From NCBI GenBank assembly GCA_963971575.1, contig OZ020616.1:26578306-26642305 (forward strand): a DNA stretch of 64,000 nt, given 5' to 3'. The position numbers were made by a program, and so were the translations under genes. Shown in pieces: positions 21,736-32,690 of this stretch (positions are counted from its first letter, which is position 1; every line of letters starts with the position of its first letter). The notes beneath the pieces were generated by a model. The model saw only the letters and a program-made list of their open reading frames with translations, did no database searches and was not told the DNA's origin. This DNA is from Liopterus haemorrhoidalis (Eukaryota > Arthropoda > Insecta > Coleoptera > Dytiscidae).

Positions 21736-23310
21736 GCTACCTAATTGTATACAAAATGAAGAGATTCGATGAATTATTATTCAACGCTAGTCTGAATCGA
21801 AGTTGAAACCAGGTGTGAAACATTAGTTTGCATAATTAATTGAAGAAAAATTTTAAATATACTTTAATTTAAAAAATAATAAGTAATTATTAATTACTAG
21901 AAAACGGACCTAATTAGCCCCTTAACTTGACTTAATACGTTTTCATAGGCGTAGTTTTTAAAAATATAATATTGAGATATTTTATCCTTTTAAAAATTAA
22001 AAATAAACCTAAATTCAAATTAATAACGGCAATAACCAGTACAATTGATGACATGAATGGACATACTCTATCTCACTAGAATTTTATCTTTACCTAAGCC
22101 CACACAATTAGTGAGGCTTTCGAATTTGATTTGTAAACAAATATAAATTATTTTGTAGGATAGCACTGGAAGTCAGTGTTATTAGCAAATATAGAGGAAC
22201 TATCAACACATTAAAATGTTGTCCTAATAACTGGTAAAAATATCAGAGAATATTTCAACCATTTTCGCAAGAATAGTTTTCGGCCACCTTTAGAATCGTA
22301 TTAAGTGCGTAATAATCTATATTATTTTGTCAGAACTGCTATATACTACTATTCATTGCACGCACTTAACTATCGTATAATGAATCTCACTGTTAAGTAA
22401 AGAATACATGTAATTATGTTTTTCGGGCAAAATACAATCTTACATGTCGCAAATCTTTAAATTAACTTCATTTTTGATATCTACGACTTCATTATACCCG
22501 AAATTTGATGAATTTGATGATTTGATGCTTTTGCCGAATTGATAACTCAACAAATTTGATGTAAATAGCAAAATTCGATTTTGGATCGTTATTTCGAAAG
22601 TGCCTTCATTTGAGATCAGGTGCTGCGAACAAACCTAAGCAAATTGATGCATTCCGTATATGCATGGAGTATCTTACTTAAATGTCATAATTAACAGCCG
22701 TGCCGGCCGGATATGTCAAATTTTTTATTTCATTTGGGGCAAAACCCGAATAATAACAAGTCATATGCCATTTTTTATTTCATTTTTGTAATTTGCAGGT
22801 CCAACTTGGTTGAAAACGATATAAAGAGTGTCAAAATAATACGAAGTTGAAACTTTACACATTTCGGCCGCTACCTTAATTTTGGCACCCCGCAGAGAAA
22901 AATCCGCAAATATTCTTGTATGCAAGGATATGTCCTACAGACTTAGGAAGAATTGAAACAAAATATTTATATACGCAGATTTGCAGTGATAAAGTATATC
23001 ATCATGTCTCCAATTTGGGAAAAAAATCTATCAAAATGTAAAATTTTCGCCATTTTGATAACAGATTCGTAATGTACGGCATTAAATTAATAGAAAACGA
23101 GCCATATCGTACGAAATTCGTTAGCCATTTCGGAAATCACTTTTTAGTGTCTGATAATGAATTATGGACGGTATGTTGTAAACTAAGCAACGAATATTCG
23201 CGTACGACGTGGCAAATTGTAGCTAAAGGTCCATTGTACAAATATGTATTTAGCTATTTCGGCCTATCATAAAAATTAGTTATCGTTATCGTAATTGGCG
23301 CGTTATTTTT

Positions 23311-23321
23311 GCCGCCATCTT
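23311..23321 (-). promoter_or_regulatory. Pho/YY1-like motif in right foldback arm
   Basis: Inverted copy of the 20383 motif; the minus strand reads AAGATGGCGGC. It is preserved in both arms although other positions in the arms differ. Confidence 0.35.
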
Positions 23322-23420
23322 GAATCTGCCTCGACTCACAAATAAGTGCTGCAGGTCAAAATGATTTAATTTTTATAAGGAACACGTGTGCCAAATGGCA
23401 TTCCATTATCATCAAGTGCA

Positions 23421-23955
23421 TACATAGAATTTTATATAATAATAACTCATTAAATGTAGATAACACAGAAAACTCATTTTTCAATTCCGTACATACCTAA
23501 CTTATCTGAACAAGTAAAACAAATATTAAAGAACAATAATATTAATATAGAAATGAAAAACTTTAAAACCATCAATAATTTACATAGTCAATTTAAAGAC
23601 AAGGATAAAAAAATAATAATAAAAAAGGTAAAATCTAATATTTTATATTGTATATCGTATAAAAATTATGAAGCTAAATATGTTGGTCAGAGCAAAAGAT
23701 ATTTAAAACCCAGATTAAAAGAACACGAGAATAATATTAATCAAAAATAAAATAGACAATAACAGAAGTAATAATTCAATAGTAGAACATGCTAATAAAT
23801 TAAAACATGAACTTTATTTTCCCAATGCCAAAATTCTAAACACCGAAACAAATTTAACAAAATGACTGTTACTAGAATATATATAAAAAAAAGATAAAAA
23901 CAACATAAATGAGAAAACAGATTTAGAGAATGTAAGTAAATATATTATAATTTAA
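23421..23955 (+). pseudogene. Penelope GIY-YIG endonuclease fragment
   Basis: After a frameshift near 23495 the frame reads FSIPYIPNLSEQVKQILK and continues through KVKSNILYCISYKNYEAKYV, GQSKRYLKPRLKEH and, after another shift, SIVEHANKLKHELYFPNAKI and LLLEYI. This is the Penelope linker (PYIPGLSEKIxxILK), the C-x2-C site (second Cys changed to Tyr), the YVG form of the YIG box and the H..xH segment. Several stops make it non-functional. It is a different lineage from the copy at 2390. Confidence 0.75.
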
Positions 23956-24094
23956 TAAAAAACGAAAAATAACTCCATCTATTGATCTTGTAACTAACTT
24001 CATTTAGAAGTTCATTATAATTTTGAAAAATATTTGATATTCATTTAGTCTACTTGCACACTTAATTGTCTGAACAAGTAGGTAATATTAAAAA

Positions 24095-25018
24095 ATTTAT
24101 GTGAAGTGTGAATATTCACACATTTCAGGGTTTCGCAGGTATATAATAAGTAAAGGCGGTATGCTGAGTGAGTAGGACAAATTTTACTTTGTAGTAATCA
24201 CGGCAAAATGAACGATATTTTTAAAATAATTTATCGTCTGTTAATCATATAATAAGACTGGTTATTAAATTTACGCTCTTAAAAATTAAATGCAACATTT
24301 GTCAAAATATAACTAGAATTTTGACAAAATAATTTCAACATAATGAAAATGCAAAAAAAAAAACAGAAAAAATAAAATTCACTCCGTACTCGAACTCGAA
24401 ACCTTTCGTTTCCAGCGCATTTTAGCTTACGACACCAGTGCTCTAACCCATTACGCTATCGCACGCCTTGCATGTGAGTGTCTTACATTGGTATAACTTC
24501 TGTACTTTGTGAGCCAAAAACCACAAAAAATGCGTTATTTTCCGAAAACATAATCTGATAAAAAATTTCTGTTGTACTATTTCGGTTCACACCAATATAC
24601 ATTACTTAGAATTTTTTTAGATTTTTAGTTTAAACCATCTGGGCTACAGGGTGTGGGACAAAATTTTTTTTGCACAATTTTGGCAAAAATCGCGTCAAAA
24701 TAATTTATGTTGCAAAAATAAAAATTTGATCGTTAATCCACGTACTAAGGGCTACCATTTGATACTCTAGTCAGAATTTAAAAAAACTATTTTTGTTTTC
24801 GATGAGCACATATTTGTTTATATTTTTAGGGGGGTATGTTTTTTAGATGTTTTAGTATTTTTCCTATGTGCGGGTCAAAGAGTTGTATAAACATGCCAAA
24901 TTTCAACTCTCTAGGTTTAGCCGTTTGGCTACAATTTTTACCGAGCAGACAGACAGACAGACAGACGACAAAATGACGGTATAAGGGTTTTTTGGTCATA
25001 CCTACAAAACCCTAAAAA
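24095..25018 (+). mobile_element. tRNA-module interspersed repeat, copy B
   Basis: It has all family blocks: ATGTGAAGTGTGAATATTCA, GGCGGTATGCTGAGTG, GATATTTTTAAAATAATTTA, the tRNA-like module (24378-24475, reverse), ACCATCTGGGCTACAGGG, ATGCCAAATTTCAACTCTCT, GACAGACAGACAGACAGACG and the 3' AAGGGTTTTTTGGTCATACC..CAAAACCCTAAAAATG hairpin end. Close in sequence to copy D at 52701, with the same type of tRNA module. Confidence 0.7.
24378..24475 (-). ncRNA. tRNA-like module inside repeat copy B
   Basis: On the minus strand ATAGCGTAATGGGTTAGAGC resembles a D arm / A box, and GGTTTCGAGTTCGAGTAC resembles a T arm / B box. An insertion lengthens the middle, and the acceptor stem is not preserved. The sequence is clearly different from the module in copy A. 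Confidence 0.5.
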
Positions 25019-27134
25019 TGTCTGTTAAATATGAAATATATTGAATGTGTATTTTTAACTACTGATTAATTTTTTAACTATTTATTTATTTATTTTTTAA
25101 CAGTTAACTTTTGCTAGTTAAGTTTATATATATATATATATATTAAATATTGTTTCTTTATATTTTAATATTTAATAGAAAGGGAAAAAAAATTTAACTT
25201 GATGTAATAATTTTGTAAAACAATTTCTAGTAGGCTTTGAAAATGATTAAGAGAGAATCGAAACTAGTTAGCAAATAATATATCTTTAACTATTTGACAG
25301 GAAAAGAACTTCGTTTTATTAGACCGATACAAAAAAATAATAATAATAATAATAATAAAACTTAACCAGTTATTCGATAAAATTTAACATATATACCATA
25401 TCATAATATATAACCACAAAATGTAGCACAAATTATTGTAAAACCTGTAATTGTAACTATACAAATATGTATCAAATGTAAACTAATGTCCCGAGGTGCT
25501 AGTTGCAAGGTGCAAGTTGTTGGAGCACCCCTAAATAAACCAATTTAAAAAAAACAAAAACAAAACATTTTCTGTTCTTTTTATTCAATTTACGCCGAAA
25601 GCTGCATAAAATCATTGAAAGAGCTTTAGGCATCACAGCTGTAAATTATCATAGTAAACAATAGTTGACATTTTCTATAATGCTCTACCTTGTGTATACC
25701 TAAGACAAGATTATAAACTGATATTAACTGGTACTGAGTATACGTAAAATACATATTATTGAATAATACAACAGAAAACAATTGGAAGACATCCTTATAA
25801 TCCCACATTTGTTAACCGTAAAATGTGATATTGAACAATTCCCTCTGAATTTCTGTAGATGATCATTTCAGTAAACATTGGGCACATTGTCACTTCCCTT
25901 ATTTACAGTTGCGACGCAGCTAAATTCATCGATAAACAAACAACAGAGTAATCCGATGCGTCCCGTTGTGGATCCATCACATCTAAAGTGTCAGGAAAAA
26001 ATTGATGCTTGGGGATGAAACGATATAGAGTTAGGGTGAATTTATCACTTCTAATTGAGTTGTTTGTGTCATCTAGAGCGCTGCTGTTGTAATTGTTACC
26101 AATATCTTGCTAAATTCAATATCATCACGATGGTATCTCGTGCTGAATGACATTCTCTAGGGTGTGAATCTTATTATTGTATTATTTTCGACGTGTTCTT
26201 ATAAAAACACCTAACCTTCATTCATGATTAAATTTTCTCAGCCTCAAAAATAAAGCAAATATTTACTAATAGACCTTTGAATCATTAAATATTTTAACAA
26301 ATACAGCTTCAACAAAGATTATCCAAAGAATTACTGGTAGCTATATTGTATGATAGACCATAGATACACGCGTAATACTTAATGCGACTAATCGCGATCA
26401 TGAGTCTCAAGACAGCGCCAGCACACAAGCCAAAAATTACGCTTTACTGCATGACTTCGGCAGTCATAACTTAGAAATCGGACAGGCTATATGTGTTTTT
26501 GACTGCTCATCCATAATATAACTATCCGTAATAACGAGTACTACAGTAATCTAGTGCAAAAACAGCTAACTAAAATCCGTAACACAGTGCAGAAGTGGAA
26601 AAGTTTACAAAAATTACGATTTAACGTCGAAATACCGCAACATTAGCAAAAAAATAAGTAAAGCGATGCAAGATTCGGATGTTGGAAGAAAGAAGACCAA
26701 ATGCCAGACAAAATGAGGGGCCATTGGAGACGGCGGGCGGGTGGTATGACGAGCACGGCGCGATATAGTGTCGTAAAGATGTGATGCGCGGCGTCAACGT
26801 CGGCGCTAGCATTTTTATCGCGGAGCCAATGTAAAAACATAAAATGTATCGAAATTAATAAAATTCATTGCTAACCATTGTTTCATTTCTACACGCAATC
26901 GACACTGTCACAAAATGACACTGACGTATTCTACGTTGCGGATGTGTCCCGAATAGTCCGACACTGCCCTGTCGGACTATTTATTTTTTAGACTACTAAT
27001 TTATATAGGTTCAAGGTCTTTAATCGCTGTTCTCTGCCTGGATGTTGAAGTGATGCACTGAGGGTCCACTCCATTGATGATTTGCATAACTTAATAAACT
27101 TACCGAATTAAGTAATTGAAAATTTTACATACAT
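25019..27134. other. Non-coding stretch with microsatellites and one GC-rich patch
   Basis: No gene was recognised. There is a short (AT)n run near 25125-25142 and a TAA run at 25341-25358. About 26690-26830 is GC-rich (GGAGACGGCGGGCGGGTGG, GCGCGGCGTCAACGTCGGCG), unlike its surroundings. The two overlapping minus-strand frames there show no recognisable domain. Confidence 0.45.
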
Positions 27135-27930
27135 ATATGAAAATATCATATTTTAATTTTAATTATTTCAAAATGGCAACCATTTGTTTACAAAATAATA
27201 AATAACATTAAAATCATAGAACTAAATTATAAAAATATATAACATTATGTAACTAGGAAAAACAATAAAAAAAAATATGACAAAAGTTAGTAATAAGATA
27301 AGGAAAATTTACAAATGTTCAATATGACCGCCGTTGTTATCCACACATTTTCTTATTCGTAATAAAAACTCTTCCATTACATTTAGAACGGTATACTCTT
27401 GAATTTCCCTGATGGCTGTTCTTACCCTATGTTCTAAGTCTTCTAACCTTTTGCTTCAGGATACCTTTTCTTGGTAACGTTGCTGGGCCCTTACAGAATT
27501 GATCTGTTATTCCCCGAATGTCAGAACCATATGTCATTTCTTCATTTGAATAACATACGTAAGCCATAATTACAAACGATTTGATGATATCACCTTTAAT
27601 ATCAAACTCCTACTAACAGGCAAGAAAATTTGCAGGTTTTATTTGGTTTTTTTATGTAACAAAATCATTTTCAAAGCTTGCTATACTTAACTTTGTACGA
27701 TTTATGTTATTTATTATTTTGTAAATAAATGGTCGCCATTTTGAAATGATTAAAATTAAAGTATGATATTTTGACATTCTTGTAAAGCAGATTTAATGTA
27801 CTGATTGCCTAGATAAAAAGTTGAAACAATTTTCGCTGAAACTGGAAGTGATGAAGAATTCTTATAATAGCCCTTAAAAGGGCCCACCTTTTGTCTAGTT
27901 TAACTTTTCTTTGAAGTAAAGAAAATAAAA
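27135..27930 (-). mobile_element. Internally deleted DD41D-type transposon, copy with eroded ends
   Basis: It shares terminal-region sequence with the 58.57 kb element (TTTCAAAATGGCAACCATTT, TTTGTAAATAAATGGTCGCC, TTTTGTCTAGTTTAACTTTT) but lacks the outermost TACAGGGTG ends. Inside is a minus-strand coding relic in which the start and the last third of the transposase are fused. Confidence 0.7.
27309..27567 (-). pseudogene. Deleted DD41D transposase: N terminus joined to C terminus
   Basis: From the ATG at 27565-27567 the minus strand reads MAYVCYSNEEMTYG.., corresponding to MVYVRYTNEDMPDM at 59108, up to the RYQEK segment. It then jumps to RxRTAIREIQEYTVLNVMEE and CVDNNGGHIEHL, ending at the TAA at 27309-27311, which corresponds to the last 45 residues of the full protein. 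The catalytic core is missing and frameshifts are present. The same joint occurs in the copy at 30564-30796, so the deletion arose once and was then amplified. Confidence 0.7.
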
Positions 27931-29084
27931 AGTGAGATATTAGTTTAGGGTTCACCTCACTTAACTCACCAAATATTCATTCAGTTAAAAAATGTGTAGA
28001 ACCAGAAAAGCGTTATCTTATTTTAAACAATTTATATATGTTATTTACGATATTGCTGTCAATAACAAGTAAGACATTTTTCTTTTTCTTTTTTTTTGAC
28101 TCCCTCCTTAGACTGTCTATGTTCGAATTCTGGTTTAGTTCTGTTATCGTAACAAATTCGGTGAAAACAATTAGATCCCTCCATCCCATCTTGCTTTGTT
28201 AGGTTCTTAATACTCGCTTATAGGGTTACCATATTATAAATGTCAATAAGCCGGGCAGGATTGGAAAAAGAAAGTAAGCGGAGGTATGCCCACATTTTAA
28301 AAATCAAAATGCTGAACACTGTAGCTAAGAAACAAAACAAAGCATAAAGACAAAAGTTATGAAAGGATACATGGGTATAAATTATGAAAGGTAAGTACCA
28401 TAACAACTAACCCTTACTAATCTAAAAATTAGTAAGGATAGGTTTGGAGGAAGTATCCAGCAAACGGTAAGTATAATGAGTATTTGTTTCTTATTCAAAG
28501 TCGGATGTTTTACTGGTCTTTCTAATACTTAACCTATAATATTATAATAATTATTTTAAGCATATATCTGGATATTACGTTTTTTTCTTATAACAATTGA
28601 GACGTAAGTAATAAAGGCAAACTTCTGTACTTCTATTAACCACATTTGGAGGAAATTAAACTAATTTAAACTTAAAATGTGTTAATTACCCGAGTTATAA
28701 TCCCAAAGTTGCAGTTACACGCAATCTGCGTCTCGGTCATCATCGCAGGCCGAGGTAATTGTGGTCTAATTGTGCGTTGATGCGGGCATTTCCTAGAATG
28801 ACCACGGGGCTAACACTGCTGTAGTAGTGTGTTATATTGCGTTCAGCTACTATACTATTGGACTCTCTTTTCTCGACAACTAATGGGTGTATTAGAGGAA
28901 GCCTTAGGGAATTAAACGATATTACTCGCATGTTACGTCATATTACATTTCTGTTTTATGTAAACTATTAATGTTATGTAATGCAGATATAGATATTTTT
29001 AAACAAAGTTCAGTTCGATTGCATTCTTTTTAGATATCAAAATATGCAATGATGGCTAATTACACCCAACAGGCGCTCACCAAG
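27931..29084. other. Non-coding stretch, nothing recognised
   Basis: No conserved coding sequence or terminal repeats were seen; a pyrimidine-rich TTTCTTTTTC run occurs near 28078. Confidence 0.5.
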
Positions 29085-29320
29085 AGGGGGGTGGGTCACG
29101 CACTTGAGCTGTGTTTTTTGGTAATCACTTGTATTTTGCAAGTGAGGACCTTTTTTTAGAACATTACTTGTATTTTAGAAATGAGGACCTTTTTTTAAGA
29201 TCAACACTAATTTTGAGTGTTGAAAGTGCATTTGACCAGCTCTTATTTTCAAGTATTTTCCCGATTCCTACCCTTTAAAACAATTTCATCTTCCGAACCC
29301 CCCCCCCTTATTTTAATCTT
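29085..29320 (-). repeat. Fragment of the palindromic-minisatellite element
   Basis: AATCACTTGTATTTTGCAAG, TGAGGACCTTTTTTT and a second diverged unit are the reverse complement of the array at 17940-18090. GGTGGGTCACGC before it and a C-run after it recall the terminal regions of that element, but the exact ends are gone. Confidence 0.6.
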
Positions 29321-29846
29321 TCATCGTCATTTGCTTTTTGGCTTTTTATTTCCGTAAAAAATCAATATTTTTTCTGTGTTACAATTTACATTTTTTTCGG
29401 CATCAGTTACATCACGGCATCAGTTTAAAAAACACGAAATTTGCTGCGCAATTTAAACGATGAAAGCGGTAAAATGATGCATAGTAGATGCATCGATGCG
29501 ATCTATTTTTGCGTATTATGTATGAAATTCATTCGGAACCGCAAGAAAAAGCGATACATACGGGAAAACTATTATTCGAGGAACGATAGATAGAGGCTTC
29601 ACTGTATAAACAATTTTTCACTAAGAAAAAACTAATTACATTTCTTTAAACTAATCCATGTATTTTGGTAGGGTTTAATGTATAGTCTGTTCCAAACGTT
29701 TAAGCGAAACTAAGAGGATTTTTTTCTTAAATTCTTTTTATATACAAAATGGTCAAAAGCCTCATTCAATCGGTAAAAGTTACTAGATTTAAAAATCTAG
29801 TTACTCTTAAACAAAAGAACCAAAGACACGTCTACATCTATGTATA

Positions 29847-30350
29847 CAGGGTGTTTGTTTGAAACGCCGTACCTCGAATAACTCCTTTATTTTAAAAAAT
29901 ACAAAAAATTCTTCCGAAGAAAAGTTATACTAGGCGAAAGGGCCCACTTAAGGACTATAATAAGAATTCTGCATCACTTCCGGTTTCAACTGAAAGTGTT
30001 TCAACTTTTTATCTAGCATAGGGAATTGGTACTTTAATTTATTTATTTTTTCTTGAAAGTACATTAAATCAGCTTTACAAGAATGTCAAATTATCATACT
30101 TTAATTTTAACCATTTCAAAATGGCGACCATTTATTAACAAAATAATAAATAACATAAATTGTACAAAGTTAAGCAAAGCAAGCTTTGAAAATGATTTTT
30201 TTACGTAAAAAAAACAAATAAAACCGGCAAATTTTCTTGCCTGTTAGCAGGAGTTTGATATTAAAGGTGATAACATCAAATCGTTTGTAATTATGGCTTA
30301 CGTATGTTATTCAAATAAAGAAATGACATATGGTTCTGAAGTTCGGGGAA
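29847..30350 (+). mobile_element. 5' half of a DD41D-type non-autonomous transposon
   Basis: It starts after TA with CAGGGTGTTTGTTTGAAAC, the same terminus as the 58570 element. It continues through the long terminal repeat to the transposase start (ATG at 30293, MAYVCYSNKEM) and stops at a poly-T run. Together with 30362-31212 it forms a chimera of two copies in opposite orientation. Confidence 0.75.
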
Positions 30351-30361
30351 TTTTTTTTTTC

Positions 30362-31212
30362 TTTTAAATACATTAAATTAGCTTTACAAGGATATCTAAA
30401 TATCATACTTTAATTTTAACCATTTCAAAATGGTGACCATTTATTTACAAAATAATAAACAAAAAAGTCGTAGAACCTAAATTATAAAAAGATATAACAT
30501 TATGTAACTAGGAAAAACAATAAAACAAAATATGACTAAAGTTAGTAATAAACTAAGGAGAATTTACAAATGTTCAATATGACCGCCGTTGTTATCCACA
30601 CATTTTCTTATTCGAACGATATACTCTTGAATTTCCCTGATGGCTGTTCTTACCCAATGTTCTAAGTCTTCTAACATTTACCTTCAGGATACCTTTCTGG
30701 GTAGAGTTGCTCGGCCCTAACAGAATTTATTTGACATTCCCCAAATGTCAGAAACATATCTGTCATTTCTTCATTTGAATAACGTACGTAAGCCATAATT
30801 ACAAACGATTTGATGTTATCACCTTTCATATCAAACTCGTACTAACAGGCAATAAAATTTTGAGGTTTTATTTGGTTTTTTATGTAACAAAATCATTCTC
30901 AAAGCTTCCTGTGTTTAACTATGTACGGTTTATGTTATTTATTATTTTGTAAATAAATGGTCGCCATTTTGAAATGGTTAATATTAAAGTATGATATTTT
31001 GACATCCTTGTAAAACTGATTTAATGTACGATCAAAAAAAAAAAAATTAAAGTACCGATTCCCTATGCTAGATACAAAGTTGAAACAATTTCCGTTGAAA
31101 CCACAAGTGATGCAGAATTTTTATTATAGTCCTAAGTGGGCCCTTTTGTCTAGTTTAACTTTTCTTCTGAAGAATGTTTTGTACCTCTTAAAATAAAAGA
31201 GTTATTCGAGGT
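30362..31212 (-). mobile_element. Internally deleted DD41D-type transposon, second half of chimera
   Basis: It begins inside a terminal repeat (ACATTAAATTAGCTTTACAA), carries the N-to-C fused transposase relic on the minus strand, and ends in TAAAAGAGTTATTCGAGGTG. The last ~20 bases of the terminus are lost where another inverted-repeat element adjoins. Confidence 0.7.
30564..30796 (-). pseudogene. Deleted DD41D transposase relic (same joint as at 27.3 kb)
   Basis: ATG at 30794-30796 (MAYVRYSNEEM), then an abrupt change to EDLEHWVRTAIREIQE.. and the C-terminal NNGGHIEHL with TAA at 30564-30566. The segment coding for FNVMEEFLLRI is shorter than at 27309. It shares the internal joint with that copy, so both come from one deleted master. 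Confidence 0.65.
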
Positions 31213-31282
31213 GTTATAGTTGAAATAAAACTTATTTGGGGCAATTGAGGTCAGAAGATAACCGTATCAAAAAAAAAAAAAT

Positions 31283-31821
31283 GTATTTGTTTTGCAAAAG
31301 GTACGACAGTAAATAACATTACTTCAAATTACACTCCACATATTATTTTATATATTATTATAAAACTATTTTCCTCAATTCAACGAGGTAAAACTCGTAT
31401 ATCCTTACATAACAAAATTTTGTGAAAATCGCATTTTGTGGCTTTCAAAATGACGACTTATTTGTTGGTAAATAATGGAAACAAATTTATAAAATTGTTT
31501 CTAGTTGTCAAATTATTATTATGAGGCACTAATCACTTATTATCTTTAAGACCACAAAAAGTCGCTTTTCTCAAAAATGTTGTCATGTAATGATAGAAAA
31601 GTTTTACACCGTTGAAAAGAGAGAAAAAAAACTCTATAACTATAATATTGTATTAAATAATATGTGTAGTGTAATTTTAAAAATAGTTATTATCATCCGC
31701 GCCTCTTGCAAAACAAACGAAACAAATTGTTTGGTACCATTATAACTGTAGTTTTATTTGAAAAATACTTTTATGAGTCTTTTTATTAAGGAAATAATCG
31801 AGGTGAACATAAGTGTTGCCT
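31283..31821. mobile_element. Inverted-repeat element, left end truncated
   Basis: Arms 31283-31372 and 31640-31722 are inverted (TTGTTTTGCAAAAGG / GCCTCTTGCAAAACAAACG, ATTACACTCCACATATTATT / AATAATATGTGTAGTGTAAT). The right outer end reads TGCCTCACCCTGTA, the CAGGGTG..TA terminus common in mariner-type elements; the left outer end was lost against the DD41D relic. Non-coding. Confidence 0.6.
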
Positions 31822-32456
31822 CACCCTGTATATAGGTGATAGTGGTTAAAGTCTTATAATAGGTCGTTAACAATATTAAAAAATATATCACTTCAAGTCG
31901 TACCTACCTGAAAGTACTGAAAGTGAAGAATTTTTATTTGTATTAAGACGCATTCAGAGATCTTAAATCAATAGCTTATAGACTGTAGCTTGTATTCTGT
32001 TTACTAGAAGTTTGTCATATGGTACGACGTGAAACCGTTCAGACCTCTAAATTTAATGTTTTGAAACAAAGTTGTTCGTTAAACTTATAGGTAGTGAGAT
32101 GTTTTAATGAGACAGACATAAACACATTGGCTATCTCAGTCTATCAGTGACACCGTACTTATCGTATGCCTTTACATAACCTAACATAATGTCATCATTA
32201 ACAAATCTTGCTCAAAATTACAAAGACGGACAGTAAATATAATCAATTTAGGTAATTAGGTTAGGTTTAGTTAGTTAAAATCTAAATCAACATAATTATA
32301 AAAACAGTAATACATAGAAAACATTTTACAAAGCCATGTAGTTGGTTTAAAGACACACAGATGTCGGACTATTTGTAACACATTAATTTCTGACTTGCTA
32401 TGAACGGTACGTAGAACGTTAAAACAATGCATAGAAACATAACTTACAACAATTAA
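31822..32456. other. Non-coding stretch, nothing recognised
   Basis: AT-rich spacer without recognisable features. Confidence 0.5.
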
Positions 32457-32690
32457 AGATGGGCGAGAGAATTGGAAGCAAGAAGGAAGGAGATCGGAGA
32501 GGGAAACCAGAATGAGAATAGGAAGAAAGAGAGGGACACTGGAGCAAGAAGAAAGAAATGAGATAAAAAATATTGTAAATTGTATTGTATTATACGTTAT
32601 TTATTTTTGAATTTTCTATTTCTATTTGTAATGGTTAATACCCTGAACGCCGCAAGGCCAAGGGAATAAAGAATATATATAACTTACAAC
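32457..32690 (+). mobile_element. Probable LINE 3' end with hairpin before the tail
   Basis: A purine-rich stretch reads GRKRGTLEQEERNEIKNIVN and ends shortly after. Downstream, CCCTGAACGCCGCAAGG folds back on CCAAGGG, followed by GAATAAAGAATATATATAAC. A basic C terminus, a short UTR hairpin and an A-rich tail suggest a 5'-truncated LINE; the family is not recognised. Confidence 0.4.

Larger units (their letters stand above)
20285..23420. mobile_element. Foldback element, 3.1 kb, with ~1.2 kb inverted arms
   Basis: The left arm 20285-21507 and right arm 22171-23420 are inverted copies along their full length. Tips: TGCACTTGATGATAATGGAA and its complement. The arms share GCCGCCATCTTGAATC, GGCGCGTTATTT-type segments and GACAAAATAATATAGATTAC. 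The 660 bp spacer includes a 230 bp tandem duplicate of the inner arm (21508-21735). No protein is encoded. TAC stands just outside both tips and may be a 3 bp target duplication. Long arms with a short spacer recall Foldback/Galileo-type elements, but no family can be assigned by eye. Confidence 0.8.
19533..23955 (+). mobile_element. Degenerate Penelope-like element split by two nested insertions
   Basis: Three pieces read in one direction. 19533-19663 gives NFHSKHPLNQKI and ALNLSHPDFHEKI, a conserved Penelope segment before the endonuclease. 20221-20284 gives HNYPNRII. 23421-23955 gives FSIPYIPNLSEQVKQILK followed by the GIY-YIG domain. A 554 bp PIF/Harbinger-like element and a 3.1 kb foldback element occupy the gaps. 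Taking out the 554 bp element with one copy of its TAA duplication keeps the frame across the junction, so the host was a Penelope coding sequence when it was hit. Confidence 0.7.

Noticed and set aside
24645..24660. CTACAGGGTGTGGGAC considered as a mariner left end
   Set aside because: It recurs at a fixed internal position in all copies of the tRNA-module family, so it is not a terminus.
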